From assembly GCA_012840355.1 (NCBI GenBank), contig DULN01000008.1, positions 62,001 through 126,000 of the forward strand: a DNA stretch of 64,000 nt. The letters are read 5' to 3'. Below the pieces are notes generated by a model. It did not search any database. It had not been told where the DNA came from and saw nothing but the letters and a program-made list of their open reading frames with translations. Shown in pieces: positions 43,307-51,794 of the stretch. The position numbers were made by a program, and so were the translations under genes. This DNA comes from Clostridiales bacterium. Its GTDB lineage: Bacteria > Bacillota > Clostridia > Oscillospirales > CAG-272. Position 1 is the first letter of the stretch. Every line of letters starts with the position of its first letter.

Positions 43307-44734
43307 ATGACGGAAGGCCCGATATGGCGCCATATAATGGAGTTTTCGATACCGACCGTTATTGGGCTTATATTTCAACAGCTCTATAATACTGTCGACA
43401 CCTTGGTGGTCGGTAAGTTTGTCGGCAAAGAGGCGCTCGCGGCGGTCGGCAGCACCGGCAGCATCGTAAACATGCTCGTCGCGCTCTGCGCCGGCATATC
43501 GCTCGGCGCCGGCGTCGTTATTTCGCAACATTACGGCGCGAAGGACTATGAACGGCTGCGACGGGCGTTGCATACCACCGTCGTTGTGACTGCAGTGCTC
43601 TCGGTTTTGGCGACGGTTGCGGGAATAGTTTTAACCAAGCCTATGCTGCGCCTTATGTCAACGCCAAAGGATGTTTTTGGACAGGCGAATACTTACCTGA
43701 CCATCTATTTTGCGGGCATTTCCGGCCTTCTTATTTATAACATGGGTTCCGGCGTGCTCAGGGCGGTCGGAAACTCGCGGCTGCCGCTTTATTTTTTGTG
43801 CCTATGCGCGATGCTCAATGTCGTGCTCGACCTTGTTTTTGTAATCGCTTTCGGGTGGGGCGTGGCCGGCGTGGCATATGCGACAATCCTGTCGCAGTTT
43901 ATTTCAGCAGGGCTTGAGATTTTCGTTTTGTCCCGTGGGGACAAGCCTTATACTATAAAATGGCACCATCTGCGCGTCTCGGTTGAGGAGCTAAAGCAGA
44001 TTGTGCGGATTGGCATGCCTTCGGGCGTCCAGCAGGCAATAACATCGTTTTCAAATGTTTTCGTCCAGTCATACATAAACTATTTCGGCACCGCGTGTAT
44101 GGCTGGCTGGTCAAGCTACAGCAAGCTCGACGTCTTCCTTTTGATACCGATGCAAAGCATAGCGATGGCTTCGACTACATTTGTCGGGCAGAACTACGGA
44201 GCGGGCAAGCTTGACCGGGCAAGGGAAGGCGTCAAAAGGTCGCTCACTTTTTCGGTTATAATCACCGCGGCTCTTTGCGTGGTTATGGTGCTGCTCAGGG
44301 TGCCGCTGCTAAAGCTATTCAACGACGACCCTGAGGTTATCGATTACGGCGCAAAGTTTATTGCGTTGATCTCGCCGTTTTATATCGTCACCAGCATAAA
44401 CCAGATTTACGCGGGCGCGCTGCGCGGGGTTGGCAGCTCGCGGATACCCACTGCGATTATGCTGTTTTCGTTTGTGATTTTCCGCCAGGCGTACTTGTTC
44501 GTCAACCGCCTGCTCGGGCATTACTTCGTTCTCACCGCGCTCGCATACCCGGTAGGTTGGGTGGTGTGTAGCATACTTATGACGATAGCATACCGGCGCA
44601 GCGTGCTTATAAAGCATACCTCGGGGCACCACATCCCGCGCCATGCCGATGCTTTAGCCGTCGCCGGCAGCCATACGGACGACGACTCCGGCTCTGACAC
44701 TTCGGCTAAAGCGGGGCTGACCGCGGACGAGTGA
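43307..44734 (+). CDS. MATE-family multidrug/cation antiporter
   Basis: A membrane protein of about 475 residues with twelve helices. The MATE opening MTEGPIWRHIMEFSIPTVIG leads into FQQLYNTVDTLVVGKFVGK, and the second half repeats the layout (GMPSGVQQAITSFSNVFVQS). It uses Na+ or H+ gradients to expel organic cations or metabolites. The start is uncertain: GGAGG at 43248-43252 stands before no in-frame start, and TTG 43280 is an alternative to ATG 43307. The RNA methylase gene follows by 6 bases, so the two are cotranscribed. Confidence 0.85.
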   Translation: MTEGPIWRHIMEFSIPTVIGLIFQQLYNTVDTLVVGKFVGKEALAAVGSTGSIVNMLVALCAGISLGAGVVISQHYGAKDYERLRRALHTTVVVTAVLSVLATVAGIVLTKPMLRLMSTPKDVFGQANTYLTIYFAGISGLLIYNMGSGVLRAVGNSRLPLYFLCLCAMLNVVLDLVFVIAFGWGVAGVAYATILSQFISAGLEIFVLSRGDKPYTIKWHHLRVSVEELKQIVRIGMPSGVQQAITSFSNVFVQSYINYFGTACMAGWSSYSKLDVFLLIPMQSIAMASTTFVGQNYGAGKLDRAREGVKRSLTFSVIITAALCVVMVLLRVPLLKLFNDDPEVIDYGAKFIALISPFYIVTSINQIYAGALRGVGSSRIPTAIMLFSFVIFRQAYLFVNRLLGHYFVLTALAYPVGWVVCSILMTIAYRRSVLIKHTSGHHIPRHADALAVAGSHTDDDSGSDTSAKAGLTADE

Positions 44735-44740
44735 GTTTTT

Positions 44741-45508
44741 ATGCGAAAAGAAGAGTCAAGGTTTGTTTCAAACTGCGTTTTTGAAGGCATTATATCGATA
44801 CGGGCGCTGATTGATGGCGCAAGGCTCGGCACGACCGACCGCAAAATCGAGCGTGTGCTATACGACCCTGAAAGGTATGCCGACGCGCGCAAGCGCCCGG
44901 AACTTATGTGGCTAAAAAAGACCGGCGAGCGCTTGGGTTTTGAGGTAGCTGAGTGCAGGCGAGAGGAGATAGACGAGCTAGCCACAGGCAGCTCGCACGG
45001 CGGGCTTTTGGCAATCGCCGGTGAGCGCACGTTTGGCGCTCCCGACCCGGTCCCGGGCGGTTTTTATATGTTGCTCGAGGGCATTGAGGACCCATATAAT
45101 TTCGGCTATGCGCTGCGCAGCATATATGCTGCGGGCGCCAACGGCGTGGTTATGACGCCGCGCAACTGGATGTCGGCGGCGGGCGTGGTATGCCGGGCAT
45201 CGGCAGGCGCATCTGAGCTTATGCCGCTGTCGGTCGCAGAGCCGGAGGAAGCCGTGCGAATATTCCGCGAGCGGGGGTACAAAATCGTATGCGCCGACCT
45301 GCGGGAAGCAGTATGCGCGTTTGACGCAGACCTCTCGCGCCCGCTGCTCGTCATAGTCGGCGGGGAGCGGCGAGGCATATCTCGCGCCCTACTCGAGCTT
45401 GCAGATTTGCGGGTTTTGCTCCCGTATGGTCGGGAGTTTTCCGCATCCCTTTCGGCAGCCTCCGCCGCCTCGATTATCGCGTATGAAGTGCTGCGCCAAA
45501 ATAGATAG
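44741..45508 (+). CDS. SpoU/TrmH-family RNA 2'-O-methyltransferase
   Basis: A 255-residue SPOUT enzyme. Motif 1 is LLEGIEDPYNFGYALRSIYA (about 109-128), motif 2 is LLVIVGGERRGIS (about 205-217) and motif 3 is LPYGREFSASLSAASAASI (about 227-245); together they form the trefoil knot that binds S-adenosylmethionine. It should modify ribose in rRNA or tRNA; which target cannot be read. The N-terminal part lacks the substrate-binding domain form of RlmB. It begins 6 bases after the MATE gene and ends before a strong terminator. Confidence 0.85.
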   Translation: MRKEESRFVSNCVFEGIISIRALIDGARLGTTDRKIERVLYDPERYADARKRPELMWLKKTGERLGFEVAECRREEIDELATGSSHGGLLAIAGERTFGAPDPVPGGFYMLLEGIEDPYNFGYALRSIYAAGANGVVMTPRNWMSAAGVVCRASAGASELMPLSVAEPEEAVRIFRERGYKIVCADLREAVCAFDADLSRPLLVIVGGERRGISRALLELADLRVLLPYGREFSASLSAASAASIIAYEVLRQNR

Positions 45509-45524
45509 GACCATAAAAAAAACA

Positions 45525-45561
45525 GCCGCCGAAGCGGAGGTTTCCGCATCGGCGGCGTTTT
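45525..45561. terminator. Terminator between convergent methylase and ABC exporter genes
   Basis: The stem gccgccga (45525-45532) / tcggcggc (45549-45556) with inner agcgga/tccgca pairing is followed by GTTTTT; AAAAAAA precedes it, so it acts on both strands. Confidence 0.85.
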
Positions 45562-45563
45562 TA

Positions 45564-47663
45564 TTAGGTTTGGATGCCCTTAAACTGGGTTTGGTAGAGA
45601 TTGTAGTAGACGCCTTTTGCCGCAAGCAGCTCTTCGTGGTTGCCGGACTCGACTATGCGTCCGTTTTCGACGACTATGATTTTGTCGGCGTCACGTATCG
45701 TCGAGAGCCGGTGCGCAATTATGAGGCTTGTGCGCCCTTGCATCAGCCTAATCATCGCCTGCTGGATTTGCATTTCGGTTCGCGTGTCGACGCTCGAGGT
45801 CGCCTCGTCGAGTATGAGTATCTTCGGGTCGGCGAGCACCGCGCGCGCGATGGATAAGAGCTGCCTTTGCCCTTGGCTGAGGTTGCTGCCCGACTCGGTA
45901 AGCAGCGTTTCGTAGCCTTGCGGCAGCCTGTCGATGAAGGTATCGGCTTCCGCGGTGGCGGCAGCCTTGCGAAGCTGTTCTTCGGTCGCGTCAAGCTTGC
46001 CGAACTTGATGTTGCCACCAATCGTGTCGGAAAAGAGAATAGTGTCCTGCAAGACGATGGCAATAGCCGAGCGAAGGTCGGATTTCTTAATCGTCCTTAT
46101 ATCGCGCCCGTCGAGCTTAATCGCGCCGGAATCGATGTCGTAAAAGCGCAAAAGCAGATTTACAATCGTTGTCTTGCCCGCGCCGGTGCGTCCGACGATC
46201 GCGATTTTCTGCCCGGCTTTGACCTCTAGGTCAAAGCCTTTGAGCACAGGCTCGCCGGGCTTGTACGAGAATTGGACATCCTCAAACGAAAGGTCGCCGC
46301 GGACCGACGAGACGTCGAGCGGCTCGCCGCTGTCGTCGCGTTCGCTGGGCGCGTCCATTATCTCAAACACGCGTTCGGCGCCGGCGACCGCGGTGATTAT
46401 CGAGCTGTATTGGTTAGCTATCTCGGTAAGCGGGCGGGTGAACTGCTTTGAGTACTGGATAAACGCCTGAATTACACCTATTGTAATCGCGCCGTTGAGC
46501 GCGAGTACGCCGCCGGTGACGGCGACGATTAAAAATCCCAAGTTGCCGATGACGTTCATCATCGGGCCCATAAGCCCACCGAAGACGCTTGCGGTAATAC
46601 CGACGCGGCGCAGCTCGTTACTGTAGTCATCGAACTCCTCGATGGCTTTATCCTCGTAGCCGTAAGCCATAACCGTCTTGTAGCCGGTAACAATCTCCTC
46701 GATGTGTCCGTTGAGGCTCCCGAGCACGCGCTGCTGCCTTACGAAATACTTACGCATGATGGACGATAGCTTTGTGGAGGAGAACACCGTTAACGGGATT
46801 ATTACGATCGCCGCGAGAGTCATTATCGGGCTGTAGTAGAGCATCATCACAAGCGAGCCGACGAGCGTTATCGCGCCCGAGAAAAGCGAGGCGATCGAAG
46901 AAGAGATAGCCATTGAGATGTTGTCGACGTCGTTTGTCATGCGGCTCATCAGGTCGCCGTGGCGGTGGGAGTCGATAAACTTAATATGCAGGTATGAGAT
47001 CCGCTCGAACAGTTCGGCTCGCATGCGGTAGACGGTATTCTGCGAGAGCTTAGCCGACCAAATATTTGCCAGATACGTAAACGCCGAGGACGCTATATAA
47101 ATCGCGACCATCCCTAAAAGCGAAAGCACAAGCCGCTCCCACAAAAACGAAAACGTGCCGTCGGGGTTTTTGTGGAGGATAGAGTCGATAGCGATTCGCT
47201 GAAGCGCCGGGCCTGCTAGCGTCGCGGCGGTAGTGAGTAACGTCATTACTAGCAGCCCTAGCACTAGCAGCTTTGCCGATCCGAGGTAGGAAAAGAGCCT
47301 CTTTGCCGTTTTCCATAGGTCCTTCGGCTTTTCCTTAATCATCCCCCGCATCATCGGGGGCCCGCCGCGACCAGGGCCGCCGCGCCCTTCCTCCATCCGG
47401 CGCTTAAGAAGCTCGTTGTCGTCAAGATCGTCGGTAGGAATGCGCCGCTTTCTGCGCGGCGGGGCGGTTTTTTCGTTTGGAACTTTGCCTTCCGGGCTGC
47501 CAAAAGACCCATGCGTCGTTTTGCCGTTTGGTACGGAGTTAGGGGGGACATTGCCCGCAGGGGCGCCGTTATCAGGCTCCTGCCCCGGGTTTTGGATTGG
47601 GGGGATACCGTTTGGGGCAATATCAGTCCCGTTTGGCGCTTTTTCTTTTTTACCCTTAGGCAC
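45564..47663 (-). CDS. Heterodimeric ABC exporter subunit with consensus Walker B (LmrD/TM288-like)
   Basis: About 699 residues. The N-terminus (to about 100) is a Pro/Asn/Gly-rich stretch with three PNG units and ends in a Gly-Arg-rich GRGGPGRGGPPMMRG motif typical of this family. Six membrane helices occupy about 120-430. The nucleotide domain has Walker A GRTGAGKTT, signature LSQGQRQL, Walker B ILILDEATSSVD and the H-loop IAHRLSTI. The start is probably GTG 47663, ten bases after AAGGGGG, overlapping the partner gene's end; upstream in-frame codons reach 47693. With its partner it should export drugs or lipids. Confidence 0.9.
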   Translation of the reverse strand: MPKGKKEKAPNGTDIAPNGIPPIQNPGQEPDNGAPAGNVPPNSVPNGKTTHGSFGSPEGKVPNEKTAPPRRKRRIPTDDLDDNELLKRRMEEGRGGPGRGGPPMMRGMIKEKPKDLWKTAKRLFSYLGSAKLLVLGLLVMTLLTTAATLAGPALQRIAIDSILHKNPDGTFSFLWERLVLSLLGMVAIYIASSAFTYLANIWSAKLSQNTVYRMRAELFERISYLHIKFIDSHRHGDLMSRMTNDVDNISMAISSSIASLFSGAITLVGSLVMMLYYSPIMTLAAIVIIPLTVFSSTKLSSIMRKYFVRQQRVLGSLNGHIEEIVTGYKTVMAYGYEDKAIEEFDDYSNELRRVGITASVFGGLMGPMMNVIGNLGFLIVAVTGGVLALNGAITIGVIQAFIQYSKQFTRPLTEIANQYSSIITAVAGAERVFEIMDAPSERDDSGEPLDVSSVRGDLSFEDVQFSYKPGEPVLKGFDLEVKAGQKIAIVGRTGAGKTTIVNLLLRFYDIDSGAIKLDGRDIRTIKKSDLRSAIAIVLQDTILFSDTIGGNIKFGKLDATEEQLRKAAATAEADTFIDRLPQGYETLLTESGSNLSQGQRQLLSIARAVLADPKILILDEATSSVDTRTEMQIQQAMIRLMQGRTSLIIAHRLSTIRDADKIIVVENGRIVESGNHEELLAAKGVYYNLYQTQFKGIQT

Positions 47664-49437
47664 CGACAGCACCCCCTTCGGCGAGCGCCTCAAGCTCCTC
47701 GATATCTGTTTCGGATATACCGCGCTGGCCGAGCTGGGAGTTGTAAATCTCGCGGTAGGTATCGCTGGTCTTCATCAGCTCGTCGTGCGGTGCGCAGGCG
47801 GTTATAACGCCGTCTTCGATAACGGCTATTCTGTCAGCTGCCATAACGCTTGTAATGCGCTGAGCGATCATAATAATAGTCGTCCCTTTAAGCTCCTCTT
47901 TAAGCGCGGCGCGAAGCCTGCTTTCGGTTCCCACGTCGAGCGCCGAGGTGCTGTCGTCGAAAATGATTATTTCAGGCTTGCGCAGGATAGCCCTTGCTAT
48001 TGCTATTCGCTGCTTTTGCCCACCGGAGAGAGAGGCACCTTTCTCGGCGACGAAGGTATCGTAGCCGTCGGCGAAGGAATTTATAAACTCGTCAGCCTGC
48101 GCTATTTTGGCGGCATGGCGCACCTCTTCGTCGGTCGCCTCGTCGTAGCCCCAGCGGATATTGTCTGCGATAGTGCCCGAGAACAGCTCGCTGGTCTGCA
48201 ACACGAACGAGATGCGCCCGCGGAGGTCTTTAAGGTCATAATCGCGCACGTCGACATCGTTTACCAAAACTCGTCCTTCGGTCGCGTCGTAAAAGCGCGG
48301 GATAAGCTTCACGAGCGTTGATTTGCCCGAGCCCGTCGAGCCAAGTATAGCCAAAAACTCGCCGGGCTTGACCTCAAGGTTTATGTTTTGCAGGACCGGC
48401 TTGCCTGCTGTGCCGGGGTAGCGGAAGCTGACATTCTCAAACTTCACGCTTCCGCCTTGAGGAGCGCGCTCAGGGGCTGCGTTGCCCGAGACTATCACGG
48501 GCTTTTCGTCAAGCACTTCATTGATGCGGCGCGCTGATGCCAGAGTTCGAGAGAACATCTGGAACCCCATCGCCACCATCAAAAGCGAGAAGAGAATTTG
48601 GGTGATATAAGTTGTGGCAGCCATGATTTTGCCGACTTCAAGCTCGCCGGCCTGTACCCTAAGCCCGCCGATGAGGATTATCGCCACGACCGATACGTTC
48701 ATTATAATCATCATCGCGGGGTGGAGAATAGAGAGCAGCTTTTGAACGTAAAGAGTAGTGTCGCGCAGGTCGCGGTTTGCGTCGTCGAACCTATCAATCT
48801 GGTGCTCCTCGCGGACGAATGCTTTAACCACGCGCGCGCCGATGATGTTTTCCTGAACAATCGAGTTGACTTTGTCGATTTTCTTTTGCACCGTGTCAAA
48901 AAGCGGGCGCGCCTTGAGCACGACGATAAATACTATTAATAGCTCTATCGGCATTGCGCAGGCGAGCACTACTGAAAAGTTTACGTCAAGCGAAAGCGCC
49001 ATAATAATGCCGCCCACAAACAGCATCGGCGTGCGGATAAACATGCGCAAAACCATTGAGACAAAGTTTTGCAGTGCCGTAACGTCGTTTGTCAGGCGGG
49101 TTACAAGCGAGCCGGTTGAGAATTTATCTGTTTGTTCAAGCGAGAACGCCATCACATGCCTAAATATATCGCCGCGCAAATCGCAGCCGAAGCCTTGCGA
49201 GGCGACAGACGCGAAATAAGAAGCCGAAAGTCCTCCTACGCCCCCGACAATGACCAGCAGGAGCATCAGTATGCCCGTGCGCACGAGTTTGCTGATATCT
49301 CCGCCAATGACGCCTTCGTCGACGATGACGCTCATAAGGGTGGGCTGGATTAGGTCGACGACCACCTCCACAACCATCATCAGAGGGGAGAGTATGGCAA
49401 AAAAGAGGTAGGGCTTAATATATTTTGCCAGTTTCAT
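47656..49437 (-). CDS. Heterodimeric ABC exporter subunit with degenerate Walker B (LmrC/TM287-like)
   Basis: A 593-residue half-transporter. Six helices (about 10-310) are followed by the nucleotide domain: Walker A GSTGSGKST, signature LSGGQKQR, Walker B IIIFDDSTSALD, H-loop IAQRITSV. The catalytic Glu after Walker B is Asp and the H-loop His is Gln, so the site formed with the partner's LSQGQ is degenerate, as in TM287/288 and LmrCD. ATG 49437 (MKLAKYIKPYLFF) is chosen over TTG 49464. It follows marR and precedes the partner gene. Confidence 0.9.
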   Translation of the reverse strand: MKLAKYIKPYLFFAILSPLMMVVEVVVDLIQPTLMSVIVDEGVIGGDISKLVRTGILMLLLVIVGGVGGLSASYFASVASQGFGCDLRGDIFRHVMAFSLEQTDKFSTGSLVTRLTNDVTALQNFVSMVLRMFIRTPMLFVGGIIMALSLDVNFSVVLACAMPIELLIVFIVVLKARPLFDTVQKKIDKVNSIVQENIIGARVVKAFVREEHQIDRFDDANRDLRDTTLYVQKLLSILHPAMMIIMNVSVVAIILIGGLRVQAGELEVGKIMAATTYITQILFSLLMVAMGFQMFSRTLASARRINEVLDEKPVIVSGNAAPERAPQGGSVKFENVSFRYPGTAGKPVLQNINLEVKPGEFLAILGSTGSGKSTLVKLIPRFYDATEGRVLVNDVDVRDYDLKDLRGRISFVLQTSELFSGTIADNIRWGYDEATDEEVRHAAKIAQADEFINSFADGYDTFVAEKGASLSGGQKQRIAIARAILRKPEIIIFDDSTSALDVGTESRLRAALKEELKGTTIIMIAQRITSVMAADRIAVIEDGVITACAPHDELMKTSDTYREIYNSQLGQRGISETDIEELEALAEGGAVGA

Positions 49438-49494
49438 ACGGATTCCGCTTTGTGTCCCTTTCAAAACTTTCTGATGTGCTTTTAAAATGCGGAT

Positions 49495-50133
49495 TTATTC
49501 TTTATTATTATTTGGGCGGTCGTCGGATTGCCTTATATTATCGCGGATGCGGGTGAGCATCGAAACGAGTGCCTTAAGCTCTTCGTCAGTAAAGCCCGAC
49601 GCGACCTCTTTATCTATTTTTTCTATTTTCATTCGAATATTCTTGTTATATTCCTCGCCCTTTTCAGTGAGGTAAACGAGCGTTTGCCGCATGTCGCGCT
49701 CGTTGGGAACGCGCCTGACATAGCCGTCAGCCTCCATTTTTTGGAGGGTGACGCTGATTGTCGGCGGCTTTAGGTGGGTTATGTTCGCAAGCTCAAGCTG
49801 TGTGCGGCCGCCGCGCATCGAGAGATGGAATAGGATCATGCGGTAGCTATTTTGCATGTTCTCGTCGCGGATGCGGTCGCGGAACAGCTTGGATATTTCG
49901 GTTATAAGCATAAGCGGGGTCGGCTGGATTTGCTGGTACCCCATGTAGCTTGGCTTGCTTTCCTCAGCTTCTCTAGCGCTGCCCTCGCCAGTGCCGGTGG
50001 TGCCGGCTTCCGGGACCGGAGGGGCAGGGAAGCTTTGCAAGGCTTCCGCCTCGCCGGTTTTCTCGGCAGTTGTTTCAGCCTCTTCGGGCTTGTCCGCAAC
50101 AGAACCGATAAGGCTGCTTGATTGCTTATCCAT
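49495..50133 (-). CDS. MarR-family transcriptional regulator with N-terminal extension
   Basis: A 212-residue regulator. Residues 1-62 are a Glu/Ala/Thr/Pro-rich extension with no domain signature. The winged helix follows: LELANITHLKPPTISVTLQKME (recognition helix, about 113-134) and the wing VRRVPNERDMRQTLVYLT. MarR proteins bind palindromic DNA as dimers and often lose binding on meeting a drug. It is first in the operon with the two ABC exporter genes, 58 bases ahead, so it probably represses its own operon. Confidence 0.88.
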   Translation of the reverse strand: MDKQSSSLIGSVADKPEEAETTAEKTGEAEALQSFPAPPVPEAGTTGTGEGSAREAEESKPSYMGYQQIQPTPLMLITEISKLFRDRIRDENMQNSYRMILFHLSMRGGRTQLELANITHLKPPTISVTLQKMEADGYVRRVPNERDMRQTLVYLTEKGEEYNKNIRMKIEKIDKEVASGFTDEELKALVSMLTRIRDNIRQSDDRPNNNKE

Positions 50134-50253
50134 GATAAGATACCTTCCTTAATATGTTATTAATGCAGAAAACCTTACTGCGGCGCGCTAAATGTAGCGC
50201 TGCCGGTTGGTCTTTTGTATTTTATTCGTTTTCTAACTAACATATTTTATTTA

Positions 50254-50281
50254 ATTATATCTAATTTATATGCTTTGTCAA
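50254..50281 (-). promoter_or_regulatory. Promoter region of the marR-ABC operon
   Basis: On the minus strand TTGACA (50281-50276), 16 bases and TATAAT (50259-50254). AT-rich DNA downstream contains TTAGTTAG near 50233-50240, a possible MarR site. The rest of 50134-50382 shows no gene. Confidence 0.6.
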
Positions 50282-50382
50282 TATGGTTTACCTTAAAATT
50301 AACAAGGGCAATATTTTTTCTTTACAAATCGCTTGCATATAAAAATATCCCGGAAAGGCGGGCTGCGCTTTCCGGGTTTTAT

Positions 50383-51639
50383 TTATAGCTCGGCAAGTCG
50401 TTCGACTGCCACATAGATGTGCGATATGCGGTACCATGTGGCAAAATCGACGACGCCGGTCTCAGGGAGGCCGAAAATCCGCTGGAAAGTCTGCACGGCG
50501 TTACGGGTCTGCTCGCCGTAGATTCCGTCGACCCGTATTTTCGGTATAGCGGGGTAGTTATTAGAAATCGCGTTGAGCTGCTCTTGGATTACTCGCACAT
50601 TTGGGCCGACCGAGCCGACCTCTAGCGGTGTGCCGGGATAGGAAATCGGGATGCCCGCGACCCGCTCGGCTTCAGCTAGGTATATGTCTTGGCCGTAGTA
50701 GTTGCGCAGGATTTGCACGGCGTCGAATCCTTGGTCGCTGAGAGCTTTTGAGCCCCATTGGCTTAGCCATTCGGGGCAAGTGACGGTCGTGCCGTTGCAA
50801 TATTGAGTGAGCAGGGGCTGGCGGATGTCAGGCTTGGTTATGTAGGTGGTGAAAAGGTAGTCGACAATGTTTGATATTTCGGCGAAGATGTTGCGTCCGT
50901 ACGTGAACTTCTGGTCGTATGCCGTGGAGCTGGTAATTGAGAAATTATATCCTTGGTTGCGATACCATTCGGTATAAACGCGGTTCATCGTAAACGACAC
51001 TATCGCGAGCACATTGGCTTCGATAGCCTCTACCGGCCAGGTGGAGTATATCTCGTTGCACGCGACGTTTTTGATGTAGTCGGGGAAGGGGACGTAGTAG
51101 TTCGGAGCGTTCGGGTCATTTGGTGGTCCATCATGCACAACGACGTACTCGGGCACGACCGGTTCGGGCAAAACTACGAAGCCTTCGCCTTCAGGAAGCG
51201 GTTTGATCGGATCCTCAGGGATTTTCGGCGGGTACTCGTACCATAAGGTGTGAGGGGGTATTACAATGCTCGCGGGCAAATCAAGCTCAGGTGTTTGCTC
51301 GATTAGAGGCAGTCGGACGTTTTGAAGCGACCGCGACTCAGGCAATATTTGCACGCCTCTGATTCGGACGGGGACAAAACCTTCCGCTTCGACTGCAAGG
51401 TCGTACTCCGAATAAGGCTGAAACTCAGTTTCTGGCATCAGTGAAAGGTCAATCGGGGGAGCGGGGAGCGGAACCTGGCCGCTCAGACCCGACGAGTCGG
51501 TGGTTAGCTCTTCGATTATTTGTTGCTCTTCCTCGCCGGTCGGCGATATGCGAACGATTGCACCGTCAACCGGGACTCTACTGTTGGAATCGGTAACATG
51601 GATTTGCAGGTATCCGGTGTATGTATTTATATTTTGCAA
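50383..51639 (-). CDS. sleC: SleC-like spore cortex-lytic enzyme
   Basis: A 418-residue protein. The N-terminal beta-sandwich (about 6-100, YLQIHVTDSNSRVPVDGAIV) is followed by a Pro-rich linker, then a SpoIID-like catalytic region (about 165-310; STWPVEAIEANVLAIVSFT, CNGTTVTCPEW), and a peptidoglycan-binding domain (about 335-405; DGIYGEQTRNAVQTFQ). This order and length match clostridial SleC, a lytic enzyme stored as a zymogen in spores and activated by Csp proteases during germination. The start is TTG 51639 behind GAGGTGAG. It diverges from two csp-like genes. Confidence 0.78.
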   Translation of the reverse strand: MQNINTYTGYLQIHVTDSNSRVPVDGAIVRISPTGEEEQQIIEELTTDSSGLSGQVPLPAPPIDLSLMPETEFQPYSEYDLAVEAEGFVPVRIRGVQILPESRSLQNVRLPLIEQTPELDLPASIVIPPHTLWYEYPPKIPEDPIKPLPEGEGFVVLPEPVVPEYVVVHDGPPNDPNAPNYYVPFPDYIKNVACNEIYSTWPVEAIEANVLAIVSFTMNRVYTEWYRNQGYNFSITSSTAYDQKFTYGRNIFAEISNIVDYLFTTYITKPDIRQPLLTQYCNGTTVTCPEWLSQWGSKALSDQGFDAVQILRNYYGQDIYLAEAERVAGIPISYPGTPLEVGSVGPNVRVIQEQLNAISNNYPAIPKIRVDGIYGEQTRNAVQTFQRIFGLPETGVVDFATWYRISHIYVAVERLAEL

Positions 51640-51653
51640 GCGTCTCACCTCGT

Positions 51654-51756
51654 GCTGCAGTCGCAAAATAGTGGTCTCTAATAATTATATTCTCCTTATG
51701 GGCTTTGCGACTGCGGCGGGGAAGTTCTCAATTCTCGGCATGTCACTGCATATAAT
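51654..51756. promoter_or_regulatory. Divergent sleC/csp control region with long inverted repeat
   Basis: GCTGCAGTCGCAAA (51654-51667) is the reverse complement of TTTGCGACTGCGGC (51704-51717) at 13 of 14 positions, with 36 AT-rich bases between. The left arm extends over the sleC leader. On the + strand CATATAAT (51749-51756) resembles a -10 box of sporulation sigma factors; I see no convincing -35. Confidence 0.45.
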
Positions 51757-51794
51757 TAGACTAAAAAGCTTGATGAGCCGAGGCTAGTTAGGGT

